NCBI RefSeq assembly: GCF_003932505.1 | Contig: NZ_QZMU01000001.1 | Coordinates: 1,612,001 to 1,676,000, forward strand | Reading direction: 5' to 3' | Origin: Thiohalobacter thiocyanaticus | Lineage (GTDB): Bacteria; Pseudomonadota; Gammaproteobacteria; Thiohalobacterales; Thiohalobacteraceae | Length of the DNA stretch: 64,000 nucleotides | Shown: positions 39,422 to 48,372 of the stretch, piece after piece | Layout of the letters: the number at the start of each line of letters is the position of its first letter | How positions within the stretch are numbered: the stretch's first letter is position 1 | Notes under the pieces: model-generated | Database searches by the model: none | Told to the model about the DNA's origin: nothing | The model's input: the letters and a program-made list of their open reading frames with translations, nothing else | Program-made: the position numbers and the translations under genes

Positions 39422-39613
39422 ATGGACACTGACTCCCATCAGGATCCAACCAGGCTGCAACTGGCCGAAGCGGTCCGCATGGCCTGTATCCAGGCCATGC
39501 GCCGGGGCTACCAGGACGCAGCGACCAGCGGGCTGTGTGCAGAGGGCGCACTGGAAGCGGCAATCGGCGCGGTCCAGCAACTGGATCTCGAGACGCTCGT
39601 CCAGGTCGAATGA
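39422..39613 (+). CDS. Small conserved protein of unknown function
   Basis: A 63-residue soluble protein with a helix-rich pattern AVRMACIQAMRRGYQDAATS and GLCAEGALEAAIGAVQQLDL. I recall similar short proteins in gammaproteobacteria, but without a known role. The ATG at 39422 is favoured because it follows TAATACAGG and gives a compact product; an upstream in-frame start exists at 39383. It ends 35 bases before the cytochrome gene in the same direction. Confidence 0.6.
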   Translation: MDTDSHQDPTRLQLAEAVRMACIQAMRRGYQDAATSGLCAEGALEAAIGAVQQLDLETLVQVE

Positions 39614-39648
39614 AGCCTTCTCAGGTTCAGCAACTGCGAGGACACACG

Positions 39649-40152
39649 ATGCAAGGCACAAGCGTTATCGGGACGGTTCTGGGACTGTGGCTGCTGCTGG
39701 CCGGATCGCCCGTCGCACTGGCCGGATCACCGCAGGGCGCAGCGGCACCGCTGCAACTGCCCCCGAAACTGCAGCAGGCCCTGGTTGACGAGATGATTGC
39801 GGTCAATGACGGAATGACCGTGCTGCCCGAGGCCATCGTCAAGGCGGACTGGGAACGGATCATTGAGACCGGCCACCTGATCGAAGGCAGCTACATCCTC
39901 AATCAGCGCCTGTCGCAGGCCGAACGCGAAACCCTGGTCCAGTCCCTGCCGACCAGCTTCAAGTATCTCGACCGGCGGCTGCATGAACATGCCGGCAAGC
40001 TGGCCCAGGCCGCCGAACGCCGTGATGGCGAGCTGGTCCGGTTCTATTTCGGCCGCATGCTCGACAGCTGCGCGGGCTGTCATGCCGTATATGCGAAACA
40101 CCGCTTCCCGGGCTACGAACGCCGTGACACCACCGGCGATCACCAACACTGA
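39649..40152 (+). CDS. Exported class II-like cytochrome c (C-terminal CXXCH)
   Basis: 167 residues. A signal peptide (1-25, ending ALAGS) precedes an all-helical body. The single haem motif CAGCH lies close to the C-terminus in RMLDSCAGCHAVYAKHRFPG, the placement typical of cytochrome c-prime/c-556 four-helix bundles. The expected distal helix residue is not evident, so the fold assignment is moderate. It may carry electrons or bind NO in the periplasm. It converges on the DUF488 gene with a 3-base gap. Confidence 0.75.
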   Translation: MQGTSVIGTVLGLWLLLAGSPVALAGSPQGAAAPLQLPPKLQQALVDEMIAVNDGMTVLPEAIVKADWERIIETGHLIEGSYILNQRLSQAERETLVQSLPTSFKYLDRRLHEHAGKLAQAAERRDGELVRFYFGRMLDSCAGCHAVYAKHRFPGYERRDTTGDHQH

Positions 40153-40155
40153 GCT

Positions 40156-40512
40156 TCAGTCCGCCCCCAGCATCTTCAGATACTGCATCAGCACCACGGC
40201 GTTGTTGTGCGCCGCGTCACGGGCCCCGAAGACCAGTGTCAATCGGTCCTGCCGGGCGGCAGCCGCCAGCCGCCGCAGGGCATCACGGTGAGCCTTGAGT
40301 TCGGCCAGATAGGCCCGGCGGAATTCGCCCCATCCCAGTTCACCGCCATGCAGGCCCCGGCGCAGTTCCTCGGATGGGGCCGTCTCCCTGAGCCACTCGT
40401 CGATCTGCAACTGCTCGCGGGACAGACCCCGCGGCCAGAGGCGATCGACGAGCACCCGGTAACCATCGCCCGCCGCCGGCGGGTCGTAGGCACGTTTGAC
40501 GGCAACCGACAT
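40156..40512 (-). CDS. DUF488 family protein
   Basis: 118 residues. The family signature is clear: KRAYDPPAAGDGYRVLVDRL, WPRGLSREQLQIDEWL, and LVFGARDAAHNNAVVL near the C-terminus. These YeaO-like proteins have no settled function. The start is at 40512 with GGAGAGGAG upstream. The gene follows the acyltransferase gene by 20 bases on the same strand, suggesting co-transcription. Confidence 0.88.
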   Translation of the reverse strand: MSVAVKRAYDPPAAGDGYRVLVDRLWPRGLSREQLQIDEWLRETAPSEELRRGLHGGELGWGEFRRAYLAELKAHRDALRRLAAAARQDRLTLVFGARDAAHNNAVVLMQYLKMLGAD

Positions 40513-40532
40513 CTCCTCTCCTCCGTATCGGG

Positions 40533-41402
40533 TCACCCCTGTGTCCGGCCGTCGCCCTTGAAGCGCCGGTAACTCCACTGGTACTGCTCCGGCAGGGCGC
40601 GCACGCAGTCCTCCACCGCCCGGTTCAGGGCGGTGGCCGCGATCACCGGATCCGGGTCGGCAACCGCCGGCGGCAGCGGCCGGATGCGTACATGGTAACC
40701 CCGCGCCCGGGGCAGGCGCTCGCACCAGGCGATGAAGACAGCGGCCCCGGTCCTGCGGACCAGGCGCGGCAACAGGTGCATGGTGTTGGCGGGTACACCG
40801 AAAAAGGGCGCCATCACCCCATGGCCGGGACCAGGATCCTGATCCGGCAGGATCCCCACCACCTCCCCATGGCGCAGGACGGTGAGCAACTGTTTCACCC
40901 CTCCGACATCGGCCCGCACCAACCGGCCGCCCAGGCGGGTGCGCCCGGCCTGCAGCAGCGGCTCCAGCCGCGGGATGCGCAGCGGCCGGTACAGGTTCCA
41001 GATGCCCCATTCCAGACCGCCGATCTGCCCCGCCATCTCCCAGCTGCCCAGATGCGGGGCGGCGATGATCACCCCCCGGCCGGCGGCCACGGCCGCATCC
41101 ACCGCCTCGCGGCCCTCCAGTCCCACCAGCAGGGCCCGGGCCCGCGCCGGGGTCAGTGACCAGAGGTAACCTGCCTCCAGGGCGGCCTTGCCGGTCTCGA
41201 TCAGGCTGCGCCGCAGGATCCGCCGCCGTCGGGCCGGCGCGAGTTCGGGCAGACAGCGGGCGAGATTGTCGCGGGCATCCCGGCGCAGCGGATTGGGTAT
41301 CCAGTAGAGCAGACTCCCGATGGCCCCGCCCAGGGCCTGGCTGACCCGCAGCGGCAGCCGGGATGACGCCCAGACAAGACCCCGGATCAGGTAATAGCGC
41401 AT
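40533..41402 (-). CDS. Lysophospholipid/lipid A acyltransferase (LpxL/HtrB family)
   Basis: 289 residues. The HX4E catalytic motif is His117-Glu122 in AAPHLGSWEMAG. Downstream blocks GILPDQDPGPGHG, APFFGVPANTM and AVEDCVRALPEQYQWSYRRF are those of the lauroyl/myristoyl transferases that add secondary acyl chains to lipid A. An N-terminal membrane helix is likely. Whether it is LpxL-like or LpxM-like cannot be decided here. About 58 AT-rich bases separate it from the TtcA-like gene upstream and could hold its promoter. Confidence 0.88.
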   Translation of the reverse strand: MRYYLIRGLVWASSRLPLRVSQALGGAIGSLLYWIPNPLRRDARDNLARCLPELAPARRRRILRRSLIETGKAALEAGYLWSLTPARARALLVGLEGREAVDAAVAAGRGVIIAAPHLGSWEMAGQIGGLEWGIWNLYRPLRIPRLEPLLQAGRTRLGGRLVRADVGGVKQLLTVLRHGEVVGILPDQDPGPGHGVMAPFFGVPANTMHLLPRLVRRTGAAVFIAWCERLPRARGYHVRIRPLPPAVADPDPVIAATALNRAVEDCVRALPEQYQWSYRRFKGDGRTQG

Positions 41403-41460
41403 CGAATAATGGCTTCAAATCCCACTTTATATAGAAAATCGTAATATCTGACGGGACATA

Positions 41461-42240
41461 TCAGGCGTTTGCCGATTTTTTGCCTGTAAATGGGAATTCG
41501 TAAATATTTTTATGTGAATCGTTATCCATGAGTGGGCGCATACTGCTGAGAAGCGTCTTAAAAAGCTGACTGTTGTGGGATTCCTCCTGAACCAGCAGCG
41601 CCTTCATGTGAGCGCGCTGGGTCGGCATGCGGAAGCAGGCCGGACAGTTGTCCTTGATCACCGGCAGGCCGGCACTGGCGGCGAAGTCGGCCAGCTGACG
41701 CTCGCGCGCATAGACCAGCGGCCGGATGATGCGCAGGTCGCCGTCATCGTTGCGGTAATGCGCCTTCATGGTCTGCAACCGGCCGCCGTGAAAGGCCGAC
41801 ATCAGAAAACTCTCGGCCAGATCATCCAGGTGCTGACCCAGCGCCAGCACGTTGTAGCCCTCCTGGCGGGCGGTGGTGTACATGGTCCCGCGCTTCATGC
41901 GCGCACACCAGCTGCAGTAGGAGTCCTTGCCCATGTGATCCAGCGCCCGCTCCATGATGGGTTCGGCGCGAAAGTGATAGGGTACACCCAGTTCGGCCAG
42001 ATAGGGCTTGAGCCGGGCCGGCTCGAACCCCTCGACCTCGGGGTCCACGGTCATGGCCCCCAGCTCGAAGCGGATCGGGGCATGGCGTTGCAGATGCATC
42101 AGGATATGCAGCAGCGACAGGGAGTCCTTCCCGCCCGACAGGCCCAGCAGGATGCGGTCCCCGTCCTGAATCATGCGGTAGTCGGCAATGGCCCGGCCGG
42201 CCGGGCGCAGCAGGGATTTGGGAGGTCGGATCGCGGTCAT
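41461..42240 (-). CDS. TtcA-like PP-loop ATPase (tRNA 2-thiocytidine synthesis family)
   Basis: 259 residues. The PP-loop LSGGKDSLS is at 34-42. Two CXXC pairs, C109SWC112 and C199PAC202, supply cysteines for an iron-sulfur cluster as in TtcA. The protein is about 50 residues shorter than E. coli TtcA (311), lacking much of the N-terminal part, so it may act on tRNA position 32 or a related substrate. It diverges from a rhodanese gene that could supply persulfide sulfur. The start at 42240 is chosen because longer starts add residues antisense to that region. Confidence 0.82.
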   Translation of the reverse strand: MTAIRPPKSLLRPAGRAIADYRMIQDGDRILLGLSGGKDSLSLLHILMHLQRHAPIRFELGAMTVDPEVEGFEPARLKPYLAELGVPYHFRAEPIMERALDHMGKDSYCSWCARMKRGTMYTTARQEGYNVLALGQHLDDLAESFLMSAFHGGRLQTMKAHYRNDDGDLRIIRPLVYARERQLADFAASAGLPVIKDNCPACFRMPTQRAHMKALLVQEESHNSQLFKTLLSSMRPLMDNDSHKNIYEFPFTGKKSANA

Positions 42241-42349
42241 GGCGGAAAGGTAACGACATGCATACCGACTGGCAAGTGACACAGCGCTATACTCGGACGG
42301 AACCCACGCCGGCCAGGCCGGCGCAACCGGTGCCTGAGCGGAGACAGCA

Positions 42350-42778
42350 ATGAGTGAGGAAGAGGTCAGGGCACTGAGCGCCCGGGCGGCAGCCGAGCTG
42401 CTGGAACACAACCCCCGGGCGGTGCTGATCGATGTGCGATCCAACATGGAGTTCCTGTTCGTCGGCCACCCGGTGGGGGCAGTGCATGTGCCCTGGATCG
42501 ATGAGCCGGACTGGGTGATCAACCCGCATTTCGTCACCCAGGTGCGCCAGGTACTGCTGGGCGGCGTGTGCCGGGAGCCGGACGCCGGCTGCGCACCGGT
42601 CATCCTGATCTGTCGCAGCGGCAAGCGCTCGCTGGAGGCCGGCCGCGCCCTGCTCGCCGCCGGGATCGCCGACGTCTACCACGTGGCGGAAGGTTTCGAG
42701 GGTGAAATCGACGAAAATCACCACCGCAGCTCAGTCGGCGGCTGGCGCTTCCGCGGCCTGCCCTGGGAGCAGTGCTGA
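42350..42778 (+). CDS. Rhodanese-like sulfurtransferase
   Basis: A 142-residue single rhodanese domain. The active loop is C88RSGKRS, with Cys88 as persulfide carrier, and LIDVRSNMEFLFVGHPVGAV forms the first CH2-type motif. No signal peptide is present, so it is cytoplasmic. It lies between a TtcA-like gene (divergent) and a DsrE-like gene (same direction, 212 bases further), suggesting a sulfur-transfer role. Confidence 0.9.
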   Translation: MSEEEVRALSARAAAELLEHNPRAVLIDVRSNMEFLFVGHPVGAVHVPWIDEPDWVINPHFVTQVRQVLLGGVCREPDAGCAPVILICRSGKRSLEAGRALLAAGIADVYHVAEGFEGEIDENHHRSSVGGWRFRGLPWEQC

Positions 42779-42990
42779 ACCGGCATTGCGGGTCAGGGAT
42801 TCGCGGATTGACTCGGCCCCGGGGTCCGCATATATTCCATCATTCGTTGTCATGCGCCGGGCCGGCCCAGCCGCGCCCGCTGCAGCGCGGATGAACGGGC
42901 GCCGCAATTATATTATTAAATCATGTGTAGCGGCGCAGCCCGGAACAACCCATTTCCACGCACTCACGGTGCGGCGAGGAGGAGCACAGC

Positions 42991-43590
42991 ATGTCGGATA
43001 CAACCCCCAACGAACAGATGGACCAGTGGCTGAGCGAGAAACTCGACGAGCTGCTGCCGCAGAAACTGGAGGCCATCGAGCAGAACAAGACCCCGAGCAT
43101 GGCGCTGATCGCCACCAAGGGGACCCTGGACTGGGCCTACCCGCCCTTCATCCTGGCCTCCACTGCCGCGGCGCTGGGCTGGGACACCCATATCTTCTTC
43201 ACCTTCTACGGCCTGCTGCTGCTGAAGAAGGAGATCCCCTCCGAGGTCAGCCCGCTGGGCAATCCGGCCATGCCGATGAAGATGCCCTTCGGACCCAAGT
43301 GGTTCCAGAACTTCACCTGGCCGATGCCGAACCTGATCATGGCCGGCATCCCGGGATTCGAGAAGGTCGCCACCTCCCTGATGAAGAAGACCTTCAAGAA
43401 CAAGGGCGTGGCTACGGTCGAGGAACTGCGTGAGCTGTGCATCGAGGCCGACGTGAAGATGTCCGCCTGTCAGATGACGGTGGACGTGTTCGGCTTCAGC
43501 CAGGACGAGTTCATCGACGGCCTGGATTATGTCGGCGCCACCTACTTCCTGCCGGTGGCGCGCGAGTCCGACGTCTGCCTGTTCATCTGA
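42991..43590 (+). CDS. DsrE/DsrF-like family protein (DsrE2-type)
   Basis: 199 residues. Features of the DsrE2 group are MALIATKGTLDWAYPPFILA, a hydrophobic stretch HIFFTFYGLLLL, and the conserved cysteine Cys160 in EADVKMSACQMTVDVFG; Cys150 and Cys196 are also present. Relatives exchange sulfane sulfur with TusA and rhodaneses in sulfur-oxidising bacteria. Here no tusA is adjacent. The gene has its own AT-rich upstream region (TATATTATTAAA near 42909-42920) and a strong terminator after it, so it may be a single transcription unit. Confidence 0.85.
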   Translation: MSDTTPNEQMDQWLSEKLDELLPQKLEAIEQNKTPSMALIATKGTLDWAYPPFILASTAAALGWDTHIFFTFYGLLLLKKEIPSEVSPLGNPAMPMKMPFGPKWFQNFTWPMPNLIMAGIPGFEKVATSLMKKTFKNKGVATVEELRELCIEADVKMSACQMTVDVFGFSQDEFIDGLDYVGATYFLPVARESDVCLFI

Positions 43591-43617
43591 ACCGGCATAC
43601 CGATCCGGCACCCCAAG

Positions 43618-43648
43618 GACCCGCGCTTGCGCGGGTCTTTTATTTTCA
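43618..43648 (+). terminator. Rho-independent terminator of the DsrE-like gene
   Basis: GACCCGCGC / GCGCGGGTC form a near-perfect stem with a short loop, followed by TTTTATTTT, 28 bases after the stop codon. Confidence 0.9.
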
Positions 43649-43650
43649 AC

Positions 43651-43802
43651 AGCGCCACGGAATACACGGAAAGCACGAAATCTTGTTCTGTCATTGCCGG
43701 GCGAGTACGCGAACGACCCCGGGGTGCAGCGCACCACGGCAATGAACCATGACTTTATGCTTGGTATTTTTCCGTGCTTTCCGTGTATTCCGTGGCGCTC
43801 TT
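43651..43802. repeat. Palindromic intergenic element, family B, copy 2
   Basis: The ends AGCGCCACGGAATACACGGA and the inverted TCCGTGTATTCCGTGGCGCT enclose about 110 bases. The inner parts also pair (AAAGCACGAAA with TTTTCCGTGCTTT). No coding potential is seen. Confidence 0.85.
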
Positions 43803-43818
43803 ACTTGAATTGAAGGCG

Positions 43819-43842
43819 AAAAAAAACCCGGCGGGTACCGGG
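43819..43842 (-). terminator. Orphan terminator-like hairpin on the minus strand
   Basis: On the minus strand ACCCGG pairs with CCGGGT and is followed by eight T (A-run 43819-43826 on the plus strand). No minus-strand gene lies within 1.6 kb upstream. Between it and the iminopeptidase start (43843-44092) I see no protein gene, so a small minus-strand RNA is possible but unproven. Confidence 0.45.
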
Positions 43843-44051
43843 TGAGTTGCCAAAAAGAGGCTGGAAGGCATGATTATTAAGCTTATTGGCGACACACTAC
43901 CCGCGATGGGGATACCCTCCCAGATATTGATTCCGCATCGCGAGTCATGCCGAGCCTGACCCCGGATCCCGCATCCTGCGGAAGCCCCGAGGCCGCACAG
44001 TATGGTTTCACGGCGGCATCCCCGCCGGACAGTCGGAAAATGATGATTTAT

Positions 44052-44071
44052 TTGTAAGCCTATGCTTACAA
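44052..44071. promoter_or_regulatory. Perfect palindrome upstream of the iminopeptidase gene
   Basis: TTGTAAGC-CTAT-GCTTACAA is a perfect 8-bp inverted repeat with a 4-base spacer, ending 21 bases before the start codon. Its size and place fit an operator for a dimeric repressor; no adjacent regulator gene is present. Confidence 0.5.
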
Positions 44072-44092
44072 GCCAGTCGAAGGGAGGTGTTC

Positions 44093-45049
44093 GTGGCGGG
44101 TCTGTATCCCGATATCAAGCCCTATGTGCAACACACGCTGGACGTCGAGCCCCCGCACGTCCTGCATGTGGAGGAATGCGGCAACCCCACCGGCCTGCCG
44201 GTGGTCTTCCTGCACGGCGGCCCGGGCGGGGGCTGCGAGCCCTACCATCGGCGCTTCTTCGATCCCGAGCGCTACCGGATCGTGCTGTTCGATCAGCGCG
44301 GCTGCGGCAGCTCCACCCCGCACGCCGAACTGCAGGGGAACACCACCCAGACCCTGGTGGCGGATCTGGAGCATATCCGCGAGCACCTGGGCATCGACCG
44401 CTGGGTGGTGTTCGGCGGCTCCTGGGGTTCGACCCTGGGACTGGTCTATGCCCAGACCCACCCCGAACGGGTGCTGGCTCTGATCCTGCGCGGCATCTTC
44501 CTGTGCCGGCCGCGCGACATCGCCTGGTTCTACCAGGACGGCGCCGGGCGTCTGTTCCCGGAACACTGGGAAGAATACCTCGAGGTCATCCCGGAGGCCG
44601 AGCGCGGGGACATGGTGCGGGCCTATCATGCCCGCCTGACCGGCGACGACGAGGTGACCCGGATGCAGGCGGCCAAGGCCTGGGCCCTGTGGGAGGCGCG
44701 CGCCTCGACCCTGCTGCCGCGGGATGCCGTGATCGAACACTTCGGCGCGCCCTACACCGCGCTCAGCCTGGCCCGGGTCGAATCCCACTATTTCGTCAAC
44801 AACTGCTTCCTGGAACCGGACCAGATCCTGAATCAGGCCGGGCGTCTGCACGACATCCCGGGTGTCATCGTCCACGGACGCTATGACTGTGTCTGCCCGG
44901 TGGAGCAGGCCGTCGCGCTGCACCGGGTCTGGCCCCAGGCCCGGCTGCAGATCGTGCCCGACGCCGGCCATGCCGCCAGCGAGCCCGGCATCATCGAGGC
45001 CCTGGTCAGCGCCACGGACAGCTTCGCCGACAAGCTCGGGGCCTACTGA
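44093..45049 (+). CDS. pip: Proline iminopeptidase
   Basis: 318 residues, alpha/beta-hydrolase peptidase that releases N-terminal proline. Motifs are the oxyanion [10 protein letters not shown] (41-50), DQRGCGSS, the nucleophile Ser110 in GGSWGST, and the late acid/base pair in HGRYDCVCP and DAGHAASEP. The start is GTG at 44093, five bases after GGGAGG; GTG at 44087 overlaps that ribosome-binding site and is less likely. It is five bases from dtd downstream. Confidence 0.93.
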   Translation: MAGLYPDIKPYVQHTLDVEPPHVLHVEECGNPTGLPVVFLHGGPGGGCEPYHRRFFDPERYRIVLFDQRGCGSSTPHAELQGNTTQTLVADLEHIREHLGIDRWVVFGGSWGSTLGLVYAQTHPERVLALILRGIFLCRPRDIAWFYQDGAGRLFPEHWEEYLEVIPEAERGDMVRAYHARLTGDDEVTRMQAAKAWALWEARASTLLPRDAVIEHFGAPYTALSLARVESHYFVNNCFLEPDQILNQAGRLHDIPGVIVHGRYDCVCPVEQAVALHRVWPQARLQIVPDAGHAASEPGIIEALVSATDSFADKLGAY

Positions 45050-45054
45050 CCCGG

Positions 45055-45504
45055 ATGATCGGACTGCTGCAGCGGGTGAGCGAGGCGCGGGTGACGGTGG
45101 GCGGGGAGACGGTCGGCGCCATCGGCCCCGGGCTGCTGGCGCTGGTCGGGGTGGAGCAGGGCGACGGCGTGGCCCAGGCCGACCGGCTGCTGGAGCGGCT
45201 GCTGGGCTATCGGGTGTTTCCGGATGCGGACGGGAAAATGAACCTGTCGCTGACCGATACCGGCGGCGGCCTGCTGCTGGTGCCCCAGTTCACCCTGGCC
45301 GCCGACACCCGCAAGGGGATGCGGCCCAGCTTCACGCCGGCCGCCACGCCGGAGGCGGGGCAGCAACTGTTCGAATACCTGGCGGAACAGGCCCGGGCCC
45401 GGCATCCCGACCTGGCCTGCGGGCGCTTCGGCGCCGACATGCAGGTAAGCCTGACCAACGACGGCCCGGTCACCTTCTGGTTGCAGGTACCGGTCAGCCG
45501 CTGA
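45055..45504 (+). CDS. dtd: D-aminoacyl-tRNA deacylase
   Basis: 149 residues. It clears D-amino acids from mischarged tRNA. The active-site Thr region is in [20 protein letters not shown] and the second motif [12 protein letters not shown] is at the C-terminus; the N-terminal [18 protein letters not shown] is standard. The 3' end overlaps the convergent rnd gene by 11 bases. Confidence 0.96.
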   Translation: MIGLLQRVSEARVTVGGETVGAIGPGLLALVGVEQGDGVAQADRLLERLLGYRVFPDADGKMNLSLTDTGGGLLLVPQFTLAADTRKGMRPSFTPAATPEAGQQLFEYLAEQARARHPDLACGRFGADMQVSLTNDGPVTFWLQVPVSR

Positions 45505-46654
45505 GCGGCGGCGCCAGCTGCAGCCGGCCGTCGCGGATCCCGGCCTGATGCTCGCCGGCCAGCACCGCGAGCAGCCGGTCGCCGGCCAGTCGGCGCCGCC
45601 AGCCCTGCAACAGGGGGCAGTCGTCGCGCCCGCGCAGCAGCTTCTCCAGATCCTTGCGCCCGCCCAGCACGCCGGGATTGATGCCATTGTCCGTAGCGAT
45701 CAGCCGCAGCACGCCCTGCAGCAGGTCCAGCGCGGCCTCTTCGGCAGGTGCGAGCGGCGGCAGGCGAGTGAAGGCGGGCAGCGGCAGAGGCTCCCGGGTG
45801 CGGGCGGCCTGGATGCGTTCGATCAGCTCATCGCCGTGCTGGCGGATCAGGCCGGGATTGAGCCCGCGCGCCCGTTCCAGCTCCACCCGTCGTTTGGGCT
45901 TGAGCCGGGCCAGGGTGGCCAGGGTGTCATCGGGCAGGATCCACTTGCGCGGCCTGTCCTCGCGCTGGGCCCGTTCCTCGCGCCAGGCCGCCAGATCCTG
46001 CAGGATGGCCAGGCTGGCACCCTTCAGGCGGGTGGCCTCCCTGATCCGCTGCCAGGCCGCTTCCGGATGGACGATGTAGGTCTCGGGATCCAGCAGCAGG
46101 TCGAAGTCCGGCGCCAGCCAGTCCAGCCGGCCCTGTTCGGCCAGCGCCGCGCGCAGCGCCGGATAGAGCCGGGCCAGGTGGTAGACGTCATCGGCGGCGT
46201 AACGCAGCTGATCGGCGGACAGGGGACGCTGCGCCCAGTCGGTGCGGCTGTGGCCCTTGGGCAGCTCCACGCCCAGGCGCTCGCGCACCAGGTTGGCATA
46301 GCCGGTCTGCTCGGGATAGCCCAGCAGCGGGGCGGCCAGCTGGGTGTCGAACACCGGCGCGGGCAGGCTGCCGCGCAGCTGATGGAAGATCTCCAGGTCC
46401 TGGTGGGCGGCGTGCAGCACCTTGGTGATGCCAGGGTCGTAGAACACCTCCAGCAGCGGGTCGATGTCCAGCGCCAGCGGATCGATGCAGAACAGCTGCA
46501 GATCCGGAGTGGCCACCTGAATCAGGCAGAGCTTCGGGTAAAAGGTCTTTTCCCGGATGAACTCGGTATCCAGCGCCAGCCAGTCGTGGCGGCGCAGTTC
46601 GCCGCAGGCGTCAATGAGCGCGGCGGCCTGGTCGATAAAGGCATATTCGGACAT
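45494..46654 (-). CDS. rnd: Ribonuclease D
   Basis: 386 residues. The DEDD 3'-5' exonuclease domain (1-190) shows [30 protein letters not shown] and the last acidic motif [15 protein letters not shown]. An HRDC domain follows (about 210-290; [20 protein letters not shown]), then a second helical region. It trims tRNA 3' ends. It diverges from the DUF1289 gene with an 18-base gap. Confidence 0.95.
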   Translation of the reverse strand: MSEYAFIDQAAALIDACGELRRHDWLALDTEFIREKTFYPKLCLIQVATPDLQLFCIDPLALDIDPLLEVFYDPGITKVLHAAHQDLEIFHQLRGSLPAPVFDTQLAAPLLGYPEQTGYANLVRERLGVELPKGHSRTDWAQRPLSADQLRYAADDVYHLARLYPALRAALAEQGRLDWLAPDFDLLLDPETYIVHPEAAWQRIREATRLKGASLAILQDLAAWREERAQREDRPRKWILPDDTLATLARLKPKRRVELERARGLNPGLIRQHGDELIERIQAARTREPLPLPAFTRLPPLAPAEEAALDLLQGVLRLIATDNGINPGVLGGRKDLEKLLRGRDDCPLLQGWRRRLAGDRLLAVLAGEHQAGIRDGRLQLAPPLSG

Positions 46655-46672
46655 AGGCGGCGATCATACAGC

Positions 46673-46867
46673 ATGAACCGGACAGACCCTAAGCCAGACT
46701 CACCCTGCATCCGCATGTGCACCCTGGATGACGCCGACGTGTGCCTGGGCTGCGGCCGCAGCCTGAAGGAGATCACGGAATGGGGCGGGGCGGATCCCGA
46801 ACGGCGGCGCGAGATCCTGGAAGCGGCGGCACGTCGGCGGGCGAGGCGGCCCGGGTGGCGGGACTGA
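46673..46867 (+). CDS. DUF1289 family protein
   Basis: 64 residues. The family pattern is PCIRMCTLDDADVCLGCGRS, with four cysteines in CX3C...CX2C form, followed by LKEITEWGG. It probably binds a metal, but the role is unknown. The ATG at 46673 begins just before the conserved block. The 3' end is 10 bases from the convergent glutathione reductase gene. Confidence 0.85.
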   Translation: MNRTDPKPDSPCIRMCTLDDADVCLGCGRSLKEITEWGGADPERRREILEAAARRRARRPGWRD

Positions 46868-46877
46868 CGGGGACACG

Positions 46878-48227
46878 TCAGCGCATGGTCACGAGTTCCT
46901 CGGCACTGGTCGGATGCAGGGCGACAGTGTCGTCCAGATCGGCCTTGCGCGCGCCCATGCGCACGGCCACGGCGAAGCCCTGCAGCATCTCGTCGGCGCC
47001 CATGCCGATGATGTGACAGCCCACCACCTTTTCCTGCGCACCGACCGTGACCAGCTTCATCGCGGTCTCGCGCTTGTGTTCGGTCAGGGCGTGATACATG
47101 GCCGTGAAGCGGGTCTGGTAGATCGTGACGGCGTCGCCGTGTATTTCCCGCGCCCGGGCCTCGGTCAGGCCCACGGTACCGATGGGGGGATGGCTGAATA
47201 CCACGCTGGGGATGTTCTCGTAGGGCAGGTGGCGTTCGCTCATGCCGCCGAACAGGCGGTCGGCCAGGCGCCGGGCGGCGGCGATGGCCACCGGGGTGAG
47301 CGCGGCCTTGCCGTTGACATCGCCCAGCGCGTAGATGCCCTCGACATTGGTGTTCTCGAACCTGTCGCTGGGAATGAAACCGTTGTCATCGGTGGCCACA
47401 CCGGCCGCTTCCAGGTTCAGGCCTGCCGTGGCGGGAGTACGACCAATGGCCCAGATCAGCTGGTCGAAATCATCCAGATGCTGGCCATTGCAGCCGCGCA
47501 GGCTGAGTTTGCCGCTGTCCTGGCGCACCACCTCGGCCAGCTCCGTGGTGGAGATGATATCGATCCCGTCCTTGATCATCTCCTCCATCAGGCATTCGCG
47601 CAGCATGGCGTCGAAGTCGCGCAGGATGTGTTCGCGCCGCAGCACCAGGGTGACATCACTGCCCAGCGCATTCAGCATCCCGGCCAGTTCCACCGCGATA
47701 TAGCCGGAGCCGGCGATGGCCACCCGCGGCGGCAGCGTGTCCAGCTCGAAGAAGCCGTCCGAAGTGATGCCAAGTTCGGCGCCGGGGATATCCGGCACGG
47801 TGGGATAGCCGCCCACGGCGATGCAGATGTGATCGGCCGTGTAGCGCTCGCCATCGACATCCAGGGTACGGGCATCGATGAAACGCGCCCGGCCCGGGAT
47901 CTCGGCGATGTCGGAGTCGGTCAGATAGGTGTGGTACCAGGTGTTGATGCCGTTGACATAACCGTCGCGGCCGGCCTTGAGCCGGGCCCAGTCGAACCCG
48001 TTGCGGGTGATATCGAAGCCGTAGCCGGCGGCATCCTCGAGCGCGTGAGCCAGGGTGGCGCCGTACCACATCACCTTCTTGGGCACACAGCCCACGTTCA
48101 CGCAGGTGCCGCCCAGCGGCCCGCTCTCGATAACAGCGCAGCGGGCACCGTAACGCGCGGCGCGCTCGGCCACGGAAAGTCCACCGCTGCCGGCACCGAT
48201 GGCGATAAGGTCGAAGTGTCTGTCCAT
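46878..48227 (-). CDS. gor: Glutathione-disulfide reductase
   Basis: 449 residues. FAD-binding GAGSGG at 11-16; redox-active disulfide Cys42-Cys47 in [21 protein letters not shown]-site [14 protein letters not shown]; and the dimer-interface catalytic histidine in [14 protein letters not shown]. The CVNVGC form and KKVMWY follow-on are typical of glutathione reductase rather than dihydrolipoamide dehydrogenase. It keeps glutathione reduced. The start at 48227 gives the canonical N-terminus; upstream extension is arginine-rich and unlikely. Confidence 0.93.
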   Translation of the reverse strand: MDRHFDLIAIGAGSGGLSVAERAARYGARCAVIESGPLGGTCVNVGCVPKKVMWYGATLAHALEDAAGYGFDITRNGFDWARLKAGRDGYVNGINTWYHTYLTDSDIAEIPGRARFIDARTLDVDGERYTADHICIAVGGYPTVPDIPGAELGITSDGFFELDTLPPRVAIAGSGYIAVELAGMLNALGSDVTLVLRREHILRDFDAMLRECLMEEMIKDGIDIISTTELAEVVRQDSGKLSLRGCNGQHLDDFDQLIWAIGRTPATAGLNLEAAGVATDDNGFIPSDRFENTNVEGIYALGDVNGKAALTPVAIAAARRLADRLFGGMSERHLPYENIPSVVFSHPPIGTVGLTEARAREIHGDAVTIYQTRFTAMYHALTEHKRETAMKLVTVGAQEKVVGCHIIGMGADEMLQGFAVAVRMGARKADLDDTVALHPTSAEELVTMR

Positions 48228-48372
48228 GATCCGCTCTGCTTCTGCCGAATAACCACAAAAGCCGTCATTGTACCGATGCGGGCCGCAATGAACAGCGCCC
48301 GTGCGCCGGGAGGCTGCACGCACTATCCCTTGAAAATACCAGGGAATTAAGGCCAGCCCAGGTGTTCGAAGT

